DNA of 64,000 nt from Adenophora triphylla var. japonica (lineage: Eukaryota; Streptophyta; Magnoliopsida; Asterales; Campanulaceae): NCBI GenBank assembly GCA_022495995.1, contig JAFEMH010003608.1, positions 1 through 64,000 on the forward strand, written 5' to 3'. A program made the translations under genes and the position numbers. The first letter of the stretch is position 1; the number at the start of each line of letters is the position of its first letter. Below are positions 48,735-60,687 of the stretch, piece after piece. Below the pieces are notes generated by a model. It was given only the letters and a program-made list of their open reading frames with translations, made no database searches and was not told where the DNA came from.

Positions 48735-51490
48735 ATGGAATGCCAAAATCATCAAAACAGGCCTCGTGTCTTGGATGGCACAAATTATATTCTTTTTGGA
48801 AGTCTAAGATGCGTAACTATATTAAAGGTATTGATGAAAGGGCTTGGATGTGTATCCTTGTGACCTGGCAACATCCTACTGTGGAAAAAAGGCCTGTGCC
48901 TGAAACTGGTGATTCTATTTTTGAGAGGAAACATGAAGAAAGGTGGACTCTTGATGAAATTCATGCTGCTAATTATAATTCGAAAGCAATGGGTGCTATT
49001 TCCAGCCATGTTTCTGGGAATATGTACAAACTCATCACTAATGAAAGTGTTGCTAAAGCTGCTTGGGATATCTTACAAATGCAATGTGAGGGGATTCCAA
49101 GGGTAAAAGCTACTAGGCTTAGAATTTTCATGGATAGGTTTGAAAGTCTTAGAATGGAAGAGACAGAGGACATAGTTTCATATGCTGCAAAAATTCATGA
49201 AATTTCTAATGGGTGTACGAGTCTGGGAGAATCAATCTCCAATGCAAGACTTGTGAGTAAGATTTTGAGGACCTTACCTGAGAGGTTCAATATAAAAGTG
49301 GCTGTGATAGAAGAAACCAATGACACCAACACTGTAGGCTTAGATAAGATTGTAGAAATTTTGACTGTGTTTGAGCTAAATCTTGAAGCTCAGAAAAAGA
49401 ACAAGTCTATAAGCCTTGCCCTTAAAAGTGCTGCTGCTGTTCCAACAGTATTTGTGGAACTATCCTGTAAAATTGATAAGTCTAATCTTGAGGAAGAGGA
49501 TGTGGCACTTATTTCCAAAAAGTTCAGTTCTATGTTGAAGAACAAGAGAATGAGTAAGTTCCCTAATAGACCTGCTCCCAATGTTGCTGAAAAGCCAAAA
49601 CCTAGCACTGAGAATGGATTTAAAAAGCCAAACTTTGACAGTAAAAAATCCTCTGATACTGTGCAATGTAGGGCATGTCGTGACTTTGGTCACTATGCCA
49701 ATGAGTGTGCTAACACACTTAAAAAGAAGGGAATGAGCTTAACTGCTACCCTTAGTGATAGTGAGGATGAAGAAGAAGTGGCTAACATGTCCATTATCAA
49801 TTGCCATTTTGTGTTTAATGCTTTTTCTGCAGAAATCAAAGAAGCAGTTCATAAAGAAACTGTGGATGTGGACACATCTGGTGTCACATCTGACCTGATG
49901 TTTAATTGCTTCTCTGTAAAAAGAGATTCTGATGATGAGGATAGGGTCATACCCTATGAGGAGCTCTTTCCAACTTACAAAGAATTGCATGATGATTGGA
50001 TAAAGAGAATGGACAAAATTGAGGTACTTGCTAAGGTAAACAAGTCTCTTTCTGATAAATTAGCTGTTTGTGAAGATGAAAAGTCCATACTTTCAAAAGA
50101 GAATGATGTTCAAAAAGATACCATTGCCAAACTTGAAGTTTTGGTAACCAAAAGAGAAGTTTAACTTGTAAAATTCAAAAATGAATATGAGAAAGCTGAG
50201 AGTACATTTACCAAGTTGAACAAAAGTAAAATGAAACTTGATGAAGCTATTTCCATGGGTCAACTAAACAAAACTGGTCTGGGCTTTGAAAAAGGAAATT
50301 TTGTAAAGGAGGGTTGTGAAGCCTCTATTTCAAAAATTGTGGAAAAACAAAGTTTTAAAGAAAAATATTTTTTGAGTGAGAAAAGACCAAGGAAAAGGCA
50401 CTACATCTGTCATTATTGCTTTGCTCCTAGGCACATTAGACCATTCTGTTACAAGCTAAAGGCTGATAAGAAATCTGGTTATACCAATGAGCCTCAGATG
50501 TATGAAAAGATGTATGCACATCCAAACACACATCCTGGTAATCTGAGACCTCTGCACCACAAAAAGAAAGCTGAAAAACAGTGGGTGGTCAAACCAAGTG
50601 CTACCTGCAATGTTGTCTACTCTTCCCTCAAAAGTAGTGTCTCTGGTTCTTGATATTTTGATAGTGGGTGCTCTAGGCACATGACTGGGATCCAAGCTGC
50701 TCTAATTGACTATGAGTTAATTTGTGGGGGGAAGGTGAACTTTGGTGGTGGTGTTCAAGGCAAAATTGTTGGGAAAGGAACCCTAAATGTCAAGGGTCTC
50801 ACAAAGTTGCACAATGTATACCATATGGAAGGCTTGAAAGCCAACCTTATAAGCATAAGTCAGTTATGTGATGATGACCTCTATGTGAAATTTGACAAAC
50901 ACTTATGTGAGGTATTTGATAAAGACAATAAGTGTGTGTTTACTGGTCCTAGGTCTGCTGATAATTGTTATCAATTTGGTGACAATCTTTCTTGCCTAAG
51001 CTCAAAAGCTAATGATGTCAATCTGTGGCACCAAAAATTAGGGCATGCTAGCTGCAGAACAATAGAAGAACTTCAAAGGTTTGAAGTCGTTAAGGACCTC
51101 CCTAAGCTGAACTTCAAGAACCATGATGTCTGTGGTTCAAGTCAAAAGGGAAAACAAAAAAAAGCATCACACAAAAAGGTCCAACAATGCTCCACATCTA
51201 GGTGTTTAGAGCTGATTCATACTGATTTGATGGGACCTATTGAAGTAGAAAGCTTTAGTAGAAAAAAGTATGCCTTTGTGTGTGTTGATGATTACTCTAG
51301 GTTTACTTGGGTGATGTTCTTAAGGGAGAAATATGAAACCATTGAAGAGTTCAAGAATTGGTACAAAAGGGTTAGAAAACTTTATGGATTGAAGGCTGTT
51401 AGGATTAGATCTGACCAATCACTCCACAGCAAAATGGAATTGCAGAAAGGAAGAATAGAACTCTGCAAGAAATGGCTAGGGTTCTACTAA
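48735..51490 (+). pseudogene. Sirevirus-like gag, protease, integrase N-terminus
   Basis: The ATG at 48735 starts MECQNHQNRPRVLDGTNY. A frameshift near 48795 leads into a long frame with DERAWMCILVTWQHP and the UBN2-type capsid. Zinc knuckle CRACRDFGHYANEC is at 49667-49708, followed by an acidic SDSEDEEE stretch, a coiled coil, and a second knuckle CHYCFAPRHIRPFC (50408-50449). The same frame, with stops at 50162 and 50651, continues to the protease motif FDSGCSRHMTG. It then enters integrase: HQKLGHAS, VCGSSQKGK (the second zinc Cys replaced by Ser), and IHTDLMGPI. A deletion at about 51420 removes the segment with the second catalytic Asp and shifts frame. Gag, protease and integrase share one frame, as is usual in Copia polyproteins. 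Confidence 0.92.
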
Positions 51491-52928
51491 GTTCTAAAAA
51501 TCTGTCCAAGAAATTTCGGGCAGAAGCATTGAACACTGCCTGTCACATTGGCAATAGAGTGTTCCTTAGGATTGGTAGTACTGTCACTCCATATCAAATC
51601 CTTCTTGGCAAGAAACCCACTTTGAAATACTTTCATGTGTTTGGGTGTATATGCTATATTCTTAATGATAGGGAATACTTGTCCAAATTTGATTCAAAGA
51701 GTGATAAAGCAATTTTCATGGGATATTCCACCAATAGTAGAGCTTACAGAGTTTTTAATTTAAAAACAAAAACCATTATGGAATCTGCTAATTTTGTTTT
51801 TGATGACTCACTTGATCTTAACCTCAAGACTGTTGAGGATGTTGTTTCAGTTTGCTTACTGGACTAGAAAGATACAGAAACAGGTGCTGAAGAATCAACA
51901 AAAACTGCCAGAAATGAAAAACCCATTGAATCAGTAAAGGATGTAACCAAGGATGTGGATACATATGCCTCCACATCTGAACCCACATCTGCTCCCACAT
52001 CCACTCAAAACCCTGAAACTGAGGACGGTTCCTCTGAATCTAATCAGGATGATGCTCCAGAAGATAATGTGGATGGGAGTATGGATAGATCAAGGGACAT
52101 TCCCTCTAAAATCCAGAAGAACCACCCCACTACACAAGTTGTGGGAGATGTGCATGCTCAAGTGAGAACAAGGCAAAAAGATAAGGTAGACTATAGAAAG
52201 CTTGCTGGTTTGTGGAGTTGCTCATCAGCATAATCCCAGGTAAGTTTTTGCTATTTTATTTCAAAGATAGAACCTAAGAATATCACTGAAGCACTGAAAG
52301 ATGCTGACTCGATTCTTGCTATGCAAGAAGAGTTAACTCAATTTAAAAAGAATGAGGTTTGGACCCTTGTCCCTACGCCTTCTCATGAAAATGTCATAGG
52401 AACCAAATGGATTTTCAAGAACAAAACTGATGAGTAGGGAGTGATTACTAGGAATAAGGCTAGGCTAGTTGCTCAAGGTTATACCCAAATTGAAGGAATT
52501 GATTTTGAGGATACTTTTGCCCCTGTTGCAAGAATTGAGTCCATTAGACTCTTGTTGGCCATTGCCATCTACCTCAAGCTTACTCTTCATCAAATGGATG
52601 TTAAGAGTGCCTTTTTAAATGGGGTATTAAATGAGGAAGCCTATGTTGAACAACATAAAGGCTTTGTGGATTCCAAGTATCCTAACCATGTGTATAAATT
52701 GAAGAAAGCTTTGTATGGGCTAAAGCAAGCCCCTAGAGCTTGGTATGGTAGGTTGACTGACCATTTGCTTCACCTAGGATTCAAAAAAGGTGAGGTTGAC
52801 AAAACCTTGTTTGTGAGGAAAAATAAAAGGGAGATTCTTGTGGCACAAATCTATGTGGATGATATTATATTTGAGTCAAATTCTGACTCTATGTTAGCTG
52901 AGTTTGTGGATAGTATGACTTCCACATT
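51424..52928 (+). pseudogene. Sirevirus-like integrase end and reverse transcriptase
   Basis: After the deletion the frame resumes at TPQQNGIAERKNRTLQEMAR, which carries the catalytic Glu, then NRVFLRIGSTVTPYQILLGK and FGCICYILNDREYLSKFD. A Ser/Thr/Pro linker packed with ACATCTG motifs follows (51953-52010). RT motifs are [61 protein letters not shown] and the catalytic YVDD at 52852-52863. Stops lie at 51865, 52231 and 52435. The CACTA element cuts the frame at 52928. Reading resumes at 58702. Confidence 0.92.
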
Positions 52929-53164
52929 CACTAGTACAGATTGGATCTTAGGAATCGCAACTTAGATAGCGCTTTTAAAAAGCGCTATCTAAGATGTAAA
53001 CTTACATAGCGCATCCACAACTTTAAATTTAATAACCAAAGCAAAAAAATAATAAAAAAAAAAAATTAACTAAGATAGCGCATATTAAAGAAACGCTTTC
53101 TTAGTGGAAGCTTACAAAGCGCTTAATAGAAGCGCTGTCTTAAGAAACGCTTCCTAAGTTTATT

Positions 53165-53640
53165 TCTATACTCCCTCCTCTCCTTCAGGCGTAATCTATT
53201 TCCGCCGTTCTCTCTCTCTCTCTCTCAAACACACACACTCCCTCTCTTTCAGCCCCTCCTCTTCGCCGTTCTCTCTCCGTGCGCCTCTCCAGATCTCGCG
53301 CTCCTCACGTCTTCGATCTCCACCGGAATCTCGAGCTCCTCACATCTTCGATCTCCACCGGAATCTCTCCTTTCTCCGGCATCCTTCCGACGCAAATTCA
53401 GGTACCGGCATAACCACCATCGCCATCGTCAAGGTCGTGAAGGTAAAGGCTTTACTCTAAATCTCTCGACTTGTGATTTCAATTTCACCATTTTTCCCCA
53501 AATTCAACCTTTTTCGAACTCAAAATTAGGGCTTCAATTTAGGGCTTCAAAGCAGGTCTAAATGTTTAATGTCGGCGTTGGCAGATTAACCGGACCAGCA
53601 TCGACGAAGGAGGAGGTATGTTTGATGTGCCTGCATATCC
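53165..53640 (+). other. 5'UTR-like captured segment
   Basis: CT-rich leader with (TC)n, two copies of CTTCGATCTCCACCGGAATC, and likely GT/AG splice signals (GTGAAGGTAAAG near 53440). It resembles the first exon of a plant gene placed next to the subterminal repeats. No ORF is recognised. Confidence 0.4.
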
Positions 53641-53845
53641 AAATGAATTACTGGACATGGTTCTGAGTTATTTACTTCAACAATAAGGATGCTTATCCCC
53701 CCCCATCACTCATTTATTGTTCGGCAGTCTTCTATGAAGTTGAATGAGTAAAGTTTTGTACTTATATGTTTTATTTTTATTATTTTCTTTGGATTCCTCA
53801 TAATCCTTACACACCAGTATCATTCTTGTTTCAGTAATTATGTTG

Positions 53846-54183
53846 TACTCCCTCCGTCCCACCTCAATTGGTCCATTGAGGTGGGACACAATTTTTAAGA
53901 AAAATTATTAAAATGGGTAGAAATTAGAGGAGAGAGAATGTAAAAGTTAAATGTGTGGTAGGAAATAGGAGAGAGAATATAAAAGTTAAAAATATTTAAT
54001 AGGAGAGAGAATGAGGGGGAGGAATAGTAAGTTAAAGTGGGTATAATGAATGGTTTTTTTGTAAATATATGGAGATGATAAGGGTATTAATATAGGAAAA
54101 ACTTTCCATTTAAGGAATGGACCAATTGAGGTGGGACGTCCCAAAAAGGAAAGTGGACCAATTGAGGTGGGACGGACGGAGTA
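53846..54183. mobile_element. Stowaway-like MITE
   Basis: The left end reads CTCCCTCCGTCCCACCTCAA and the right end TTGAGGTGGGACGGACGGAG, with termini extending through TTGGTCC/GGACCAA. TA lies on both sides. About 335 bp, nested in the CACTA element. Confidence 0.9.
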
Positions 54184-54316
54184 ACTCTTTAATGTGTCTT
54201 TTTCCCTTTGATTATTTCTTCCGTTGTGATACATTTGGCTCTCTTGGCCCTTTCTGCCTTTTGACCATGCTTTGTTTTGACCTAGGATGATCTTTACTTG
54301 TTTTTCTATACTGCAG

Positions 54317-54680
54317 GGTTGTGCAATATGCTTACTTCTTGCTGCTGGATGGGCTTGTGCAGCGTATGTCAGGTATTAAACCGGGTGACCACAATGGTGA
54401 CAATGTGTCATTTGCTTAAAGACTCGTTGTGTATTGTATTCAGTTTATTGCAGATTCATTTGGTTTAACATTTTATTTCTTATTACATAAACAGAGAGAT
54501 AAAACTGATCAAGCACAGTATGAAACGTGGCAATAGTTTTGCATTTCTTTGTCGTGATATCCAAGACCTTGAGCATTCTAAACAGGTCAACTTGCTCAAG
54601 TCATTTGGCTCAACACTAAAATCTAGGATTAAGCAATTGTATGAGGCCAAATTAGGTGGTCTCCACTCTTGATATCATAC
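54317..54680 (+). pseudogene. Ceramide glucosyltransferase-like fragment
   Basis: Exon 54317-54372 encodes a hydrophobic GCAICLLLAAGWACAAYV segment, resembling the N-terminal membrane anchor of plant glucosylceramide synthase. The next exon, from 54495, reads KHSMKRGNSFAFLCRDIQDL and LEHSKQVNL. Degenerate sequence with SFGSTLKSRIKQLY follows where the enzyme has its first glycosyltransferase motif, ending at a stop near 54670. The enzyme adds glucose to ceramide in the ER/Golgi. Only about 75 of about 520 residues are here and the catalytic region is absent. The family call rests on remembered similarity and needs a search. Confidence 0.55.
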
Positions 54681-55120
54681 TGGATTTGACGTAATTTCTT
54701 TTAGCTTGTCGCACTTGCACCCAAAGCTTCCTATAGACATGCTGATCTTTTCATTACCAATGAACTGTGGCATAAAATCAAAATCAAGTAGTTCATCGGG
54801 TTGATATAACTACCTCCAATGTTGTATCGCTGGATACGAGAATCACAATATTAGTGGCTAGCAGTTCTTGATATTGGACTTCTCAGTCCAATGCAATAGA
54901 AGTAAAACAACTGGTAAATTTAATATAGAATTTACTGATTTCCACAAATGGATGCCTTTTCTTCGTACTTTGTTTTTACGAGTGGACATCAAGTGTGTAG
55001 GTCAGTCCAGTTCGTGTTTTAAGTATTTCTATTTAAGTATGCTTTTAAGCCATAGAGTTAGTTGTGCAGATTGAACGAGAAAAGCATAGTGATTTGTATT
55101 GGGTTTTTGTAAACAGTGAT

Positions 55121-55224
55121 TGGCAGACTATGTTGGTCTACCTTGCCGGATAGTGCGAGGATGCAAGTATTGTTTTGAAGCCCATAGGTCTTCATGTGTT
55201 GTTAAGATTGAAGATGACCAAAAG
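55121..55224 (+). pseudogene. EDR1/CTR1-like kinase N-terminal fragment
   Basis: One exon reading YVGLPCRIVRGCKYC then SSCVVKIEDDQK, ending at a GT donor. The LPCRIxRGCKYC signature belongs to the regulatory domain upstream of the kinase in plant Raf-like MAPKKKs (EDR1, CTR1). About 35 residues only and no kinase domain. Same orientation as the other captured pieces in this CACTA. Confidence 0.7.
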
Positions 55225-55388
55225 GTGTCAAGGTCAGTATGCAATTATTGTATTGCGGGTCTTAGTGTCCTGAGAATAGCCTAGTAGACAAGGATTAAAC
55301 TCATTTTGAGAATAGCCTAGTAGACAAGGATTAAACTCATTGATTTGCATTTTGAGTTCATATATCGATTTTTGCATAATTAATACAG

Positions 55389-56352
55389 AATTTCTGATAC
55401 TTCAAATTGGACAAGGAAGGATCTAATTTTGCAAGCTCAATTAACGGTTCATAATTCAAGGTTACAGTTGACAACAAATAAAAAAGGAGTCATATGGCTT
55501 GATCAAGTGTCCCTTATGCCTACTGACACATACAAAGTATGAATTTCTTGGTGTTTGTTTTTATCGATTGCTTGTATAGTTGTCATTCTCATAAGCAGGG
55601 TCAATATATTATCTTAACTTGGTGAATCTATCTTCTCATTTAGTAGCCTTATGAAAATTCTTTCTTCATGAATGGACATGGTTTTAGGACTGATATTTTC
55701 AAGATGATTGCAGATCTGAAACCAGGATTTATCAGATTTCCAGGTAGTTAAGATTTTCTGCCAGCACAATAACTCTACTTTCATTCCCTTACAATTCTGA
55801 TGTTATTTTCTTTTTGCCTTTATATGATTTAATTTATATTTGTAACTATATTCGTATAGAAAATTTAACACCTATCTTCTACAATATCTAACTGATGTGC
55901 TATGTTTTCGCTCTATGCTATTTTAGGTGGAATTTTCGTTCAAGGGGAGAGTTTAGAATACGCATTTCGCTGGAAGGAAACTGTTGGACCATGGGAAGAT
56001 CGGCCTGGCTATTTTGGGGATTTTTGGCAGTACTGGACTGATGATGGACTTGGGTACTTCGAATATCTCCAGGTGCCAATTAATTGTTACTCCCTCCCTC
56101 CCTCCTTAAATGAATGCTTAAAGATTTTCAAATTTGCTATTGATCAAGAACAATTTTAAAATTTTTTTGATCATTCAATTTTCATTTTGGGACAGAGGTA
56201 GTCCTTGTTTTGATTTAGTCAATAGATTTCGGCTGCATAGCCTTTTTTCATGATATTTAATGTTTTTTCTTCTATTTTTTCATGTAGCTTGCTGAGGACT
56301 TGGGAGCAATCCCAATATGGGTATTCAATGTTGCAATCAGCGACCTCATAAT
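55389..56352 (+). pseudogene. GH51 alpha-L-arabinofuranosidase fragment
   Basis: Four consecutive exons with intron remnants: 55389-55536 (GVIWLDQVSLMPTDTYK), about 55674-55743 (GHGFRTDIFKMIADLKPGF, IRFPG), 55927-56072 (FRWKETVGPWEDRPGYFG, YWTDDGLGYFEYLQ), and 56288 onward (LAEDLGAIPIWVFNVAISD). This order and spacing match plant GH51 enzymes that release arabinose from cell-wall polysaccharides. Family members have about 650 residues and about 140 are here. The catalytic acid/base and nucleophile glutamates lie further on and are absent. A degenerate Stowaway-like insertion may sit in the third intron (56089-56210). Intron retention shows capture from DNA, not from mRNA. Confidence 0.9.
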
Positions 56353-58369
56353 CTTTTACGTAGTTTTAGATGGTAAACAATATAGTATACCCTTAATACT
56401 TTCATGAGTAATATACTAGAGGCACAAAAATCATGGAACAGGCCATCTGTAAGTCATGCTAGCCTTAATACTTTCATGAGTAATATACTAGAGGCACAAA
56501 ATGTTCACAAAATCTTGCTCACAAAATCCGAGTCGTCAAACAATGATTGGCGTTCAGATCATTTAAATTGAGTTGTTTTATTTAATATTTTTGCTTCAAC
56601 TGTATGCACCAAACATATGTTGATCCATTCCTTACCTAGTTAGCATTAATGATTTTGCAGGTGAGTTGCTTCAATTTCATGGTTTGTGGAGTTCAACTTC
56701 TGGAAGTGTCTCAAGGCCCTTGTATCGTTATTTCAGCAGCTGGTAATGCTAATATGCTCTTTTCCCTGTTAAAATTTAATCAATTCATTGTATAGTCAAG
56801 CTTATGTTGTATACTTTTGCACCAAAAATCTTGTTACAATCATTACTTATCACTAATAATAACAATAATAGTAACTAAATAGAATCTTGTTACAACTATT
56901 TCACTTTATTTCTTTCCTATCACATCTGGCAGGGATTCTCTAGTACACAAAAACTACTTGCACATTCATCTGATGCAACACCAATTCCTTCGCCTTTGAC
57001 TCCAACTTTAGCTATATTTATAAGTAGCGGCAGACTGAAGCCCAAAAAGCTGCTTCTAAACCTCCAACAGTTCAAGCTGTTCTGAAGAACATAAAACAGG
57101 TGAAAAATTGCCTTTCTAATATCTACTCCCTCCTTCTCCCCCCCCCCCAAAAAAAAAGTCCTGCTTTCATTTTTGGTTTGTCCCAATATAATTGTCTCAT
57201 TTCTAGAAATAGCAATAATTATATTGTAATTTTGGCATGGCCTCTTTTTGAATCTTTACTGTTATTTCTGCAGTAGAAAGATATGTGGTATACAATTATT
57301 ATAGTCCTCTCAGGATTCGAAAATAAATGTATATTGTATGTGGAGTTCAAGGTGAGAGTTAAATGTTAATGTTGGAAGTTTGTGATTATGAAGTATGGTA
57401 GATCATTGCCTGTCATTTTCTGGACTTGAGGTTGGTTTGGTTGACAAAGCTATTTGCTCTGCCATTAAAGGCTTGGTACTTTTGATAAAGATGTCTACAA
57501 AGAAGTTGACACGGTTATTATGTTCTGATGTGTGTGCTCTTGCTTTTTATCACCCTTTGAGAAGGATACCTATTACTCAAATACTATCTCTAAATATGAT
57601 TAGGTGTAATTTATTTTTCTATGAGCAAATTAAAGGTGAATTGGCTGTATACACTGCTGTCAGGATCTGTCTTTGAATGATATGGTACTGTGACATCTAG
57701 TGTAACACTTTTCCATTTTTCCTCTTATCATACTTCTCACACCATCTGTTTCCATGAAAGTTTGCTGAAACAGATGAGGTGGAACTATTGGATCACGCAA
57801 TCATTGGAGTGCAGAAAGTTTTATCAACTGAGAATAACAACTAGAAGGAAGAAATATATATGAACAACCTGATGTGTACCATTGACTACAACGGCAGTGA
57901 AACAAGATTATGTTTGGTGCAGGCAATCTTTTGGTTGATAAACCTTTGGTGTGACAATAAACTGCAAGATTATCATATGCATTTTAGTCAGGTTGGTTAC
58001 TGTTCTCGAGTGGCACATTCTACTTACCTTACATGAATTGTATAACCGATTTCTTAAGGAGAAAGATGGGAGGGAAGTAGTAGAAAATAGGCACTACAAA
58101 AATTTTTGGTTCTAACTAGTGTTGATTGTAATATTAATGATATTGATCATCGAGAGAACAAATATTTTTTTACTTTTGTTAGTATAACTCTTTTGGATGA
58201 TTGTAACAATTATTATTGTGTAAATAAATGAAAGGTTGATTATTATTATTGAATGGGATGATTGTTAGTTTCTATTATTATTTATATAATTTAAAAGAGG
58301 TGCATATTAATTTTTATTTTTATATAACTTAAAATAGGTGCATCCGAAAAAAAAATGAAATTTAACTTG
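56353..58369 (+). other. CACTA interior with weak exon-like pieces
   Basis: Possible exons are at 56661-56748 (CFNFMVCGVQLLEVSQGPC), about 57020-57100 (QKAASKPPTVQAVLKNIKQ, ending at a GT donor) and 57765-57840 (AETDEVELLDHAIIGVQKV). I do not recognise the parent genes. A direct repeat of CCTTAATACTTTCATGAGTA occurs at about 56391 and 56463. The rest is AT-rich intron-like DNA. Confidence 0.35.
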
Positions 58370-58701
58370 CATTGCGCTTACTTGCATAGCGCTTTTTAAA
58401 AACGCTATGCAAGTTGATTACTAAAAAAATAAAAATAAAAGTGCTAAGATAGCGCTTTTTAAAAGCGCTATCTAAGTTCAAGAGCTTATGTAGCGCATAA
58501 AAAACGTTATGCAAGTTGATTTTTTTCAAAATAAAAAAAGTGCTTAGATAGCGCTTTTTAAAAGCGATATCTAAGTTTGAGAGCTTAGATAGCACTTATA
58601 AAAGCGCTATGCTAACTTGCATAGCGCTAGCTTAGATAGCGCTTATAAGCGCTATCTAAGCTAAAAAAAAAGCGCTATCTAAGCTCAAATCTGTACTAGT
58701 G
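58370..58701 (-). repeat. Right subterminal palindromes of CACTA
   Basis: Eight or more AGCGCT-centred inverted repeats of the form TAGATAGCGCTTTT AAAAGCGCTATCTAAG, ending in AATCTGTACTAGTG. Mirrored at 52957-53160. Confidence 0.88.
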
Positions 58702-59578
58702 ATTAGAGATGAGTATGGTAGGTGAGTTGAATTATTTTTTAGGCTTACAGATAAAGCAATTCAAGTATGGCATGTTCATCTCTCAGTCCAAATTAATATG
58801 CCAAGAATCTTGTGAAAAAGTTTGAACTTGAACACTCCTCACATCTCAAAAACACCAATGGGATCTTCCCAAAAGCTGAACCATGATTCAGATGGTGAGA
58901 GTGTTGACCAAACCTTGTACAGAAGCATGATAGGAAGTCTGTTGTATCTCACTGCAAGTCGACCTAATATTATGTACAGTGTGTGTCTCTGTGCAAGATA
59001 TCAAGCTAACCCAAAGGTGTCCCATCTTAAAGCCTTGAAGAGAATCATAAGATATGTTAGTGGGACTGTGAACCTAGGGCTGTAATATTTTAAGGAGACA
59101 AACACCAATTTGGTTGGCTATACAGACTCAGATTAGGCTGGAAACAGTGATGATAGGAAGAGTACTATAGGTGGATGCTTCTACCTAGGAAATAACCTTG
59201 TGTATTGGTACAGTAGCTAGGAAGCAGAATTGTGTGTCCTTATCCACTGCAGAGGCTGAATATGTTGCCCTTGAAAGTTACTGCCCACAACTACTTTGGA
59301 TGAATCAAATGCTGAAAGACTATGGGTTGAATAGCAACATTTTGACTGCTTTTTGTGATAACAAAAGTGCCTTAGACATATCTAAAAATCCTGTCCAACA
59401 TTCTAGAACAAAACACATTGATATTAGACATCATTTCATTAGGAATCTTGTAGAACAAAAAACTGTGTGTCTGGAATTTATTGGGACTGAAAATCAATTG
59501 GCTGATATATTTTCAAAGGCATTAGATTTGGAGAGATTTTCTTTCCTGAGGAAGTCTCTTGGCTTGTGTGATATTTAA
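58702..59578 (+). pseudogene. Sirevirus-like RT tail and RNase H
   Basis: Continues the Copia pol after the ATT duplication with MVGELNYFLGLQIKQ. GSLLYLTASRPNIMYSVCLC and KALKRIIRYVSGTVNLGL follow, then, after stops at 59083 and 59134 and a frameshift near 59200, NCVSLSTAEAEYVALES, FCDNKSALDISKNP, and TENQLADIFSKALDLERF to the stop at 59578. The RNase H acidic residues are in place, but the lesions prevent translation. Confidence 0.92.
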
Positions 59579-60635
59579 GGTTGTGTGCTCAAATGTGCAC
59601 ACATCCTCTAACACATCTGTATATTATCTAACTAAAAAAAAATCATGCATTAGCATGAAATATCTCAGTATAGTCACTTGTGAGTTTTCATCTTTGACAT
59701 TTTTTATCACTTAATTGTGTGCATTTCCTGTTCTTGTTGTCTTTTGATAACATGATATAATCTTACTAGATATCTCACAGTAGGTGCCTTAAAAATCAAT
59801 GAGAAACAACTGCTTCACCCTTAGTATGAAGCCAAACCATTGTGATCAAGTGATTCTCATAAGAAATCTTAAAATCAAACTTGATAAGATCATTGGGAAA
59901 AAGGGCTATCTTTGGGATTCAAGAAAAGTGAAAGCTACTCACAATGCAAATATCCACAATAAAAAATGGGTGGATGCATCCTAGAGGCTGTGCAGATTGG
60001 ATTATTGCTCATTGACTTTTTGTGATCTAAATGTGTCCCCAAATGTGACTCACATCCTATGCCACATCTGTGAGCTGAGATTTTTTCCTTCACCTGTGTG
60101 TTGCATCATGCTAGTCATTCTGCATATTAGGTCATATAGGAAGCTTTGTAAATATGCTAGTTAATTTATTTTCATTCTTAATTTACTCTTTGATTTAACA
60201 TGTTTTTGTTTCCAAAATCTCCCGTGAAAAAGAAAGGTGTGTATCAATTCTTATTTGAAAAGGAAGGACAATTTGAAAAAGGATTCAGTTGAAAAAGATA
60301 TGTCTGATGTGATTTTTGTTTGCATAAAAAATTGGAAAAATCTTGATTGATTCTAATCCCTATTTTTTCGATGGTGGTTGTGTGTGGAAATATCAAAGGG
60401 TTATAGCCGTTGGAGGATCTTTGTGGTATTTCGTGTGTGTGAAACATTTTTGGAAAAGAAATCCAAAATTCAGTTGGAAAGGGGGAGCTGTGAGTATTAA
60501 TTTGCCCTCACATCCGTCTCGTCCCCTTAAACCCTTGATAAATCTTTTTCCCCCTTCTCCCTTAATTGCTCACACGCACACAACAACAATCAATTTCGTT
60601 TCTCCTGTGCTACCTAAACAGTTTTTGCAGATTTA
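59579..60635 (+). other. Sirevirus spacer between pol and env-position ORF
   Basis: Non-coding apart from a 61-codon ORF at 59799 of unknown meaning. Contains dense ATGTGC/CACATCC/CACATCTGT motifs at 59590-59622 and 60032-60080. Ends with a CT-rich leader before the ATG at 60636. Confidence 0.55.
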
Positions 60636-60687
60636 ATGGCGTCCTTTAAAGAAATCCGTGAGGAGGATGTACTCGACATAGAACCAG
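60636..60687 (+). pseudogene. Start of env-position ORF, cut by inversion
   Basis: The ATG at 60636 opens MASFKEIREEDVLDIEP and then runs straight into inverted LTR sequence at 60688. It is the most likely N-terminus of the ORF whose remainder lies on the minus strand at 25004-26585. Confidence 0.65.

Larger units (their letters stand above)
52929..58701. mobile_element. Pack-type CACTA carrying three gene fragments
   Basis: Termini CACTAGTACAGATT (left) and its inverse AATCTGTACTAGTG (right). The 3-bp duplication ATT lies at 52926-52928 and 58702-58704. Taking out the element and one ATT makes the host RT/RNase H frame continuous. Subterminal palindromes of the TTAGATAGCGCTTTT/AAAAGCGCTATCTAA type lie at 52957-53160 and 58370-58690. 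The interior holds a CT-rich 5'UTR-like segment (53165-53600), a Stowaway MITE, and intron-bearing pieces of at least three plant genes. No transposase is seen, so it is non-autonomous. Confidence 0.92.
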
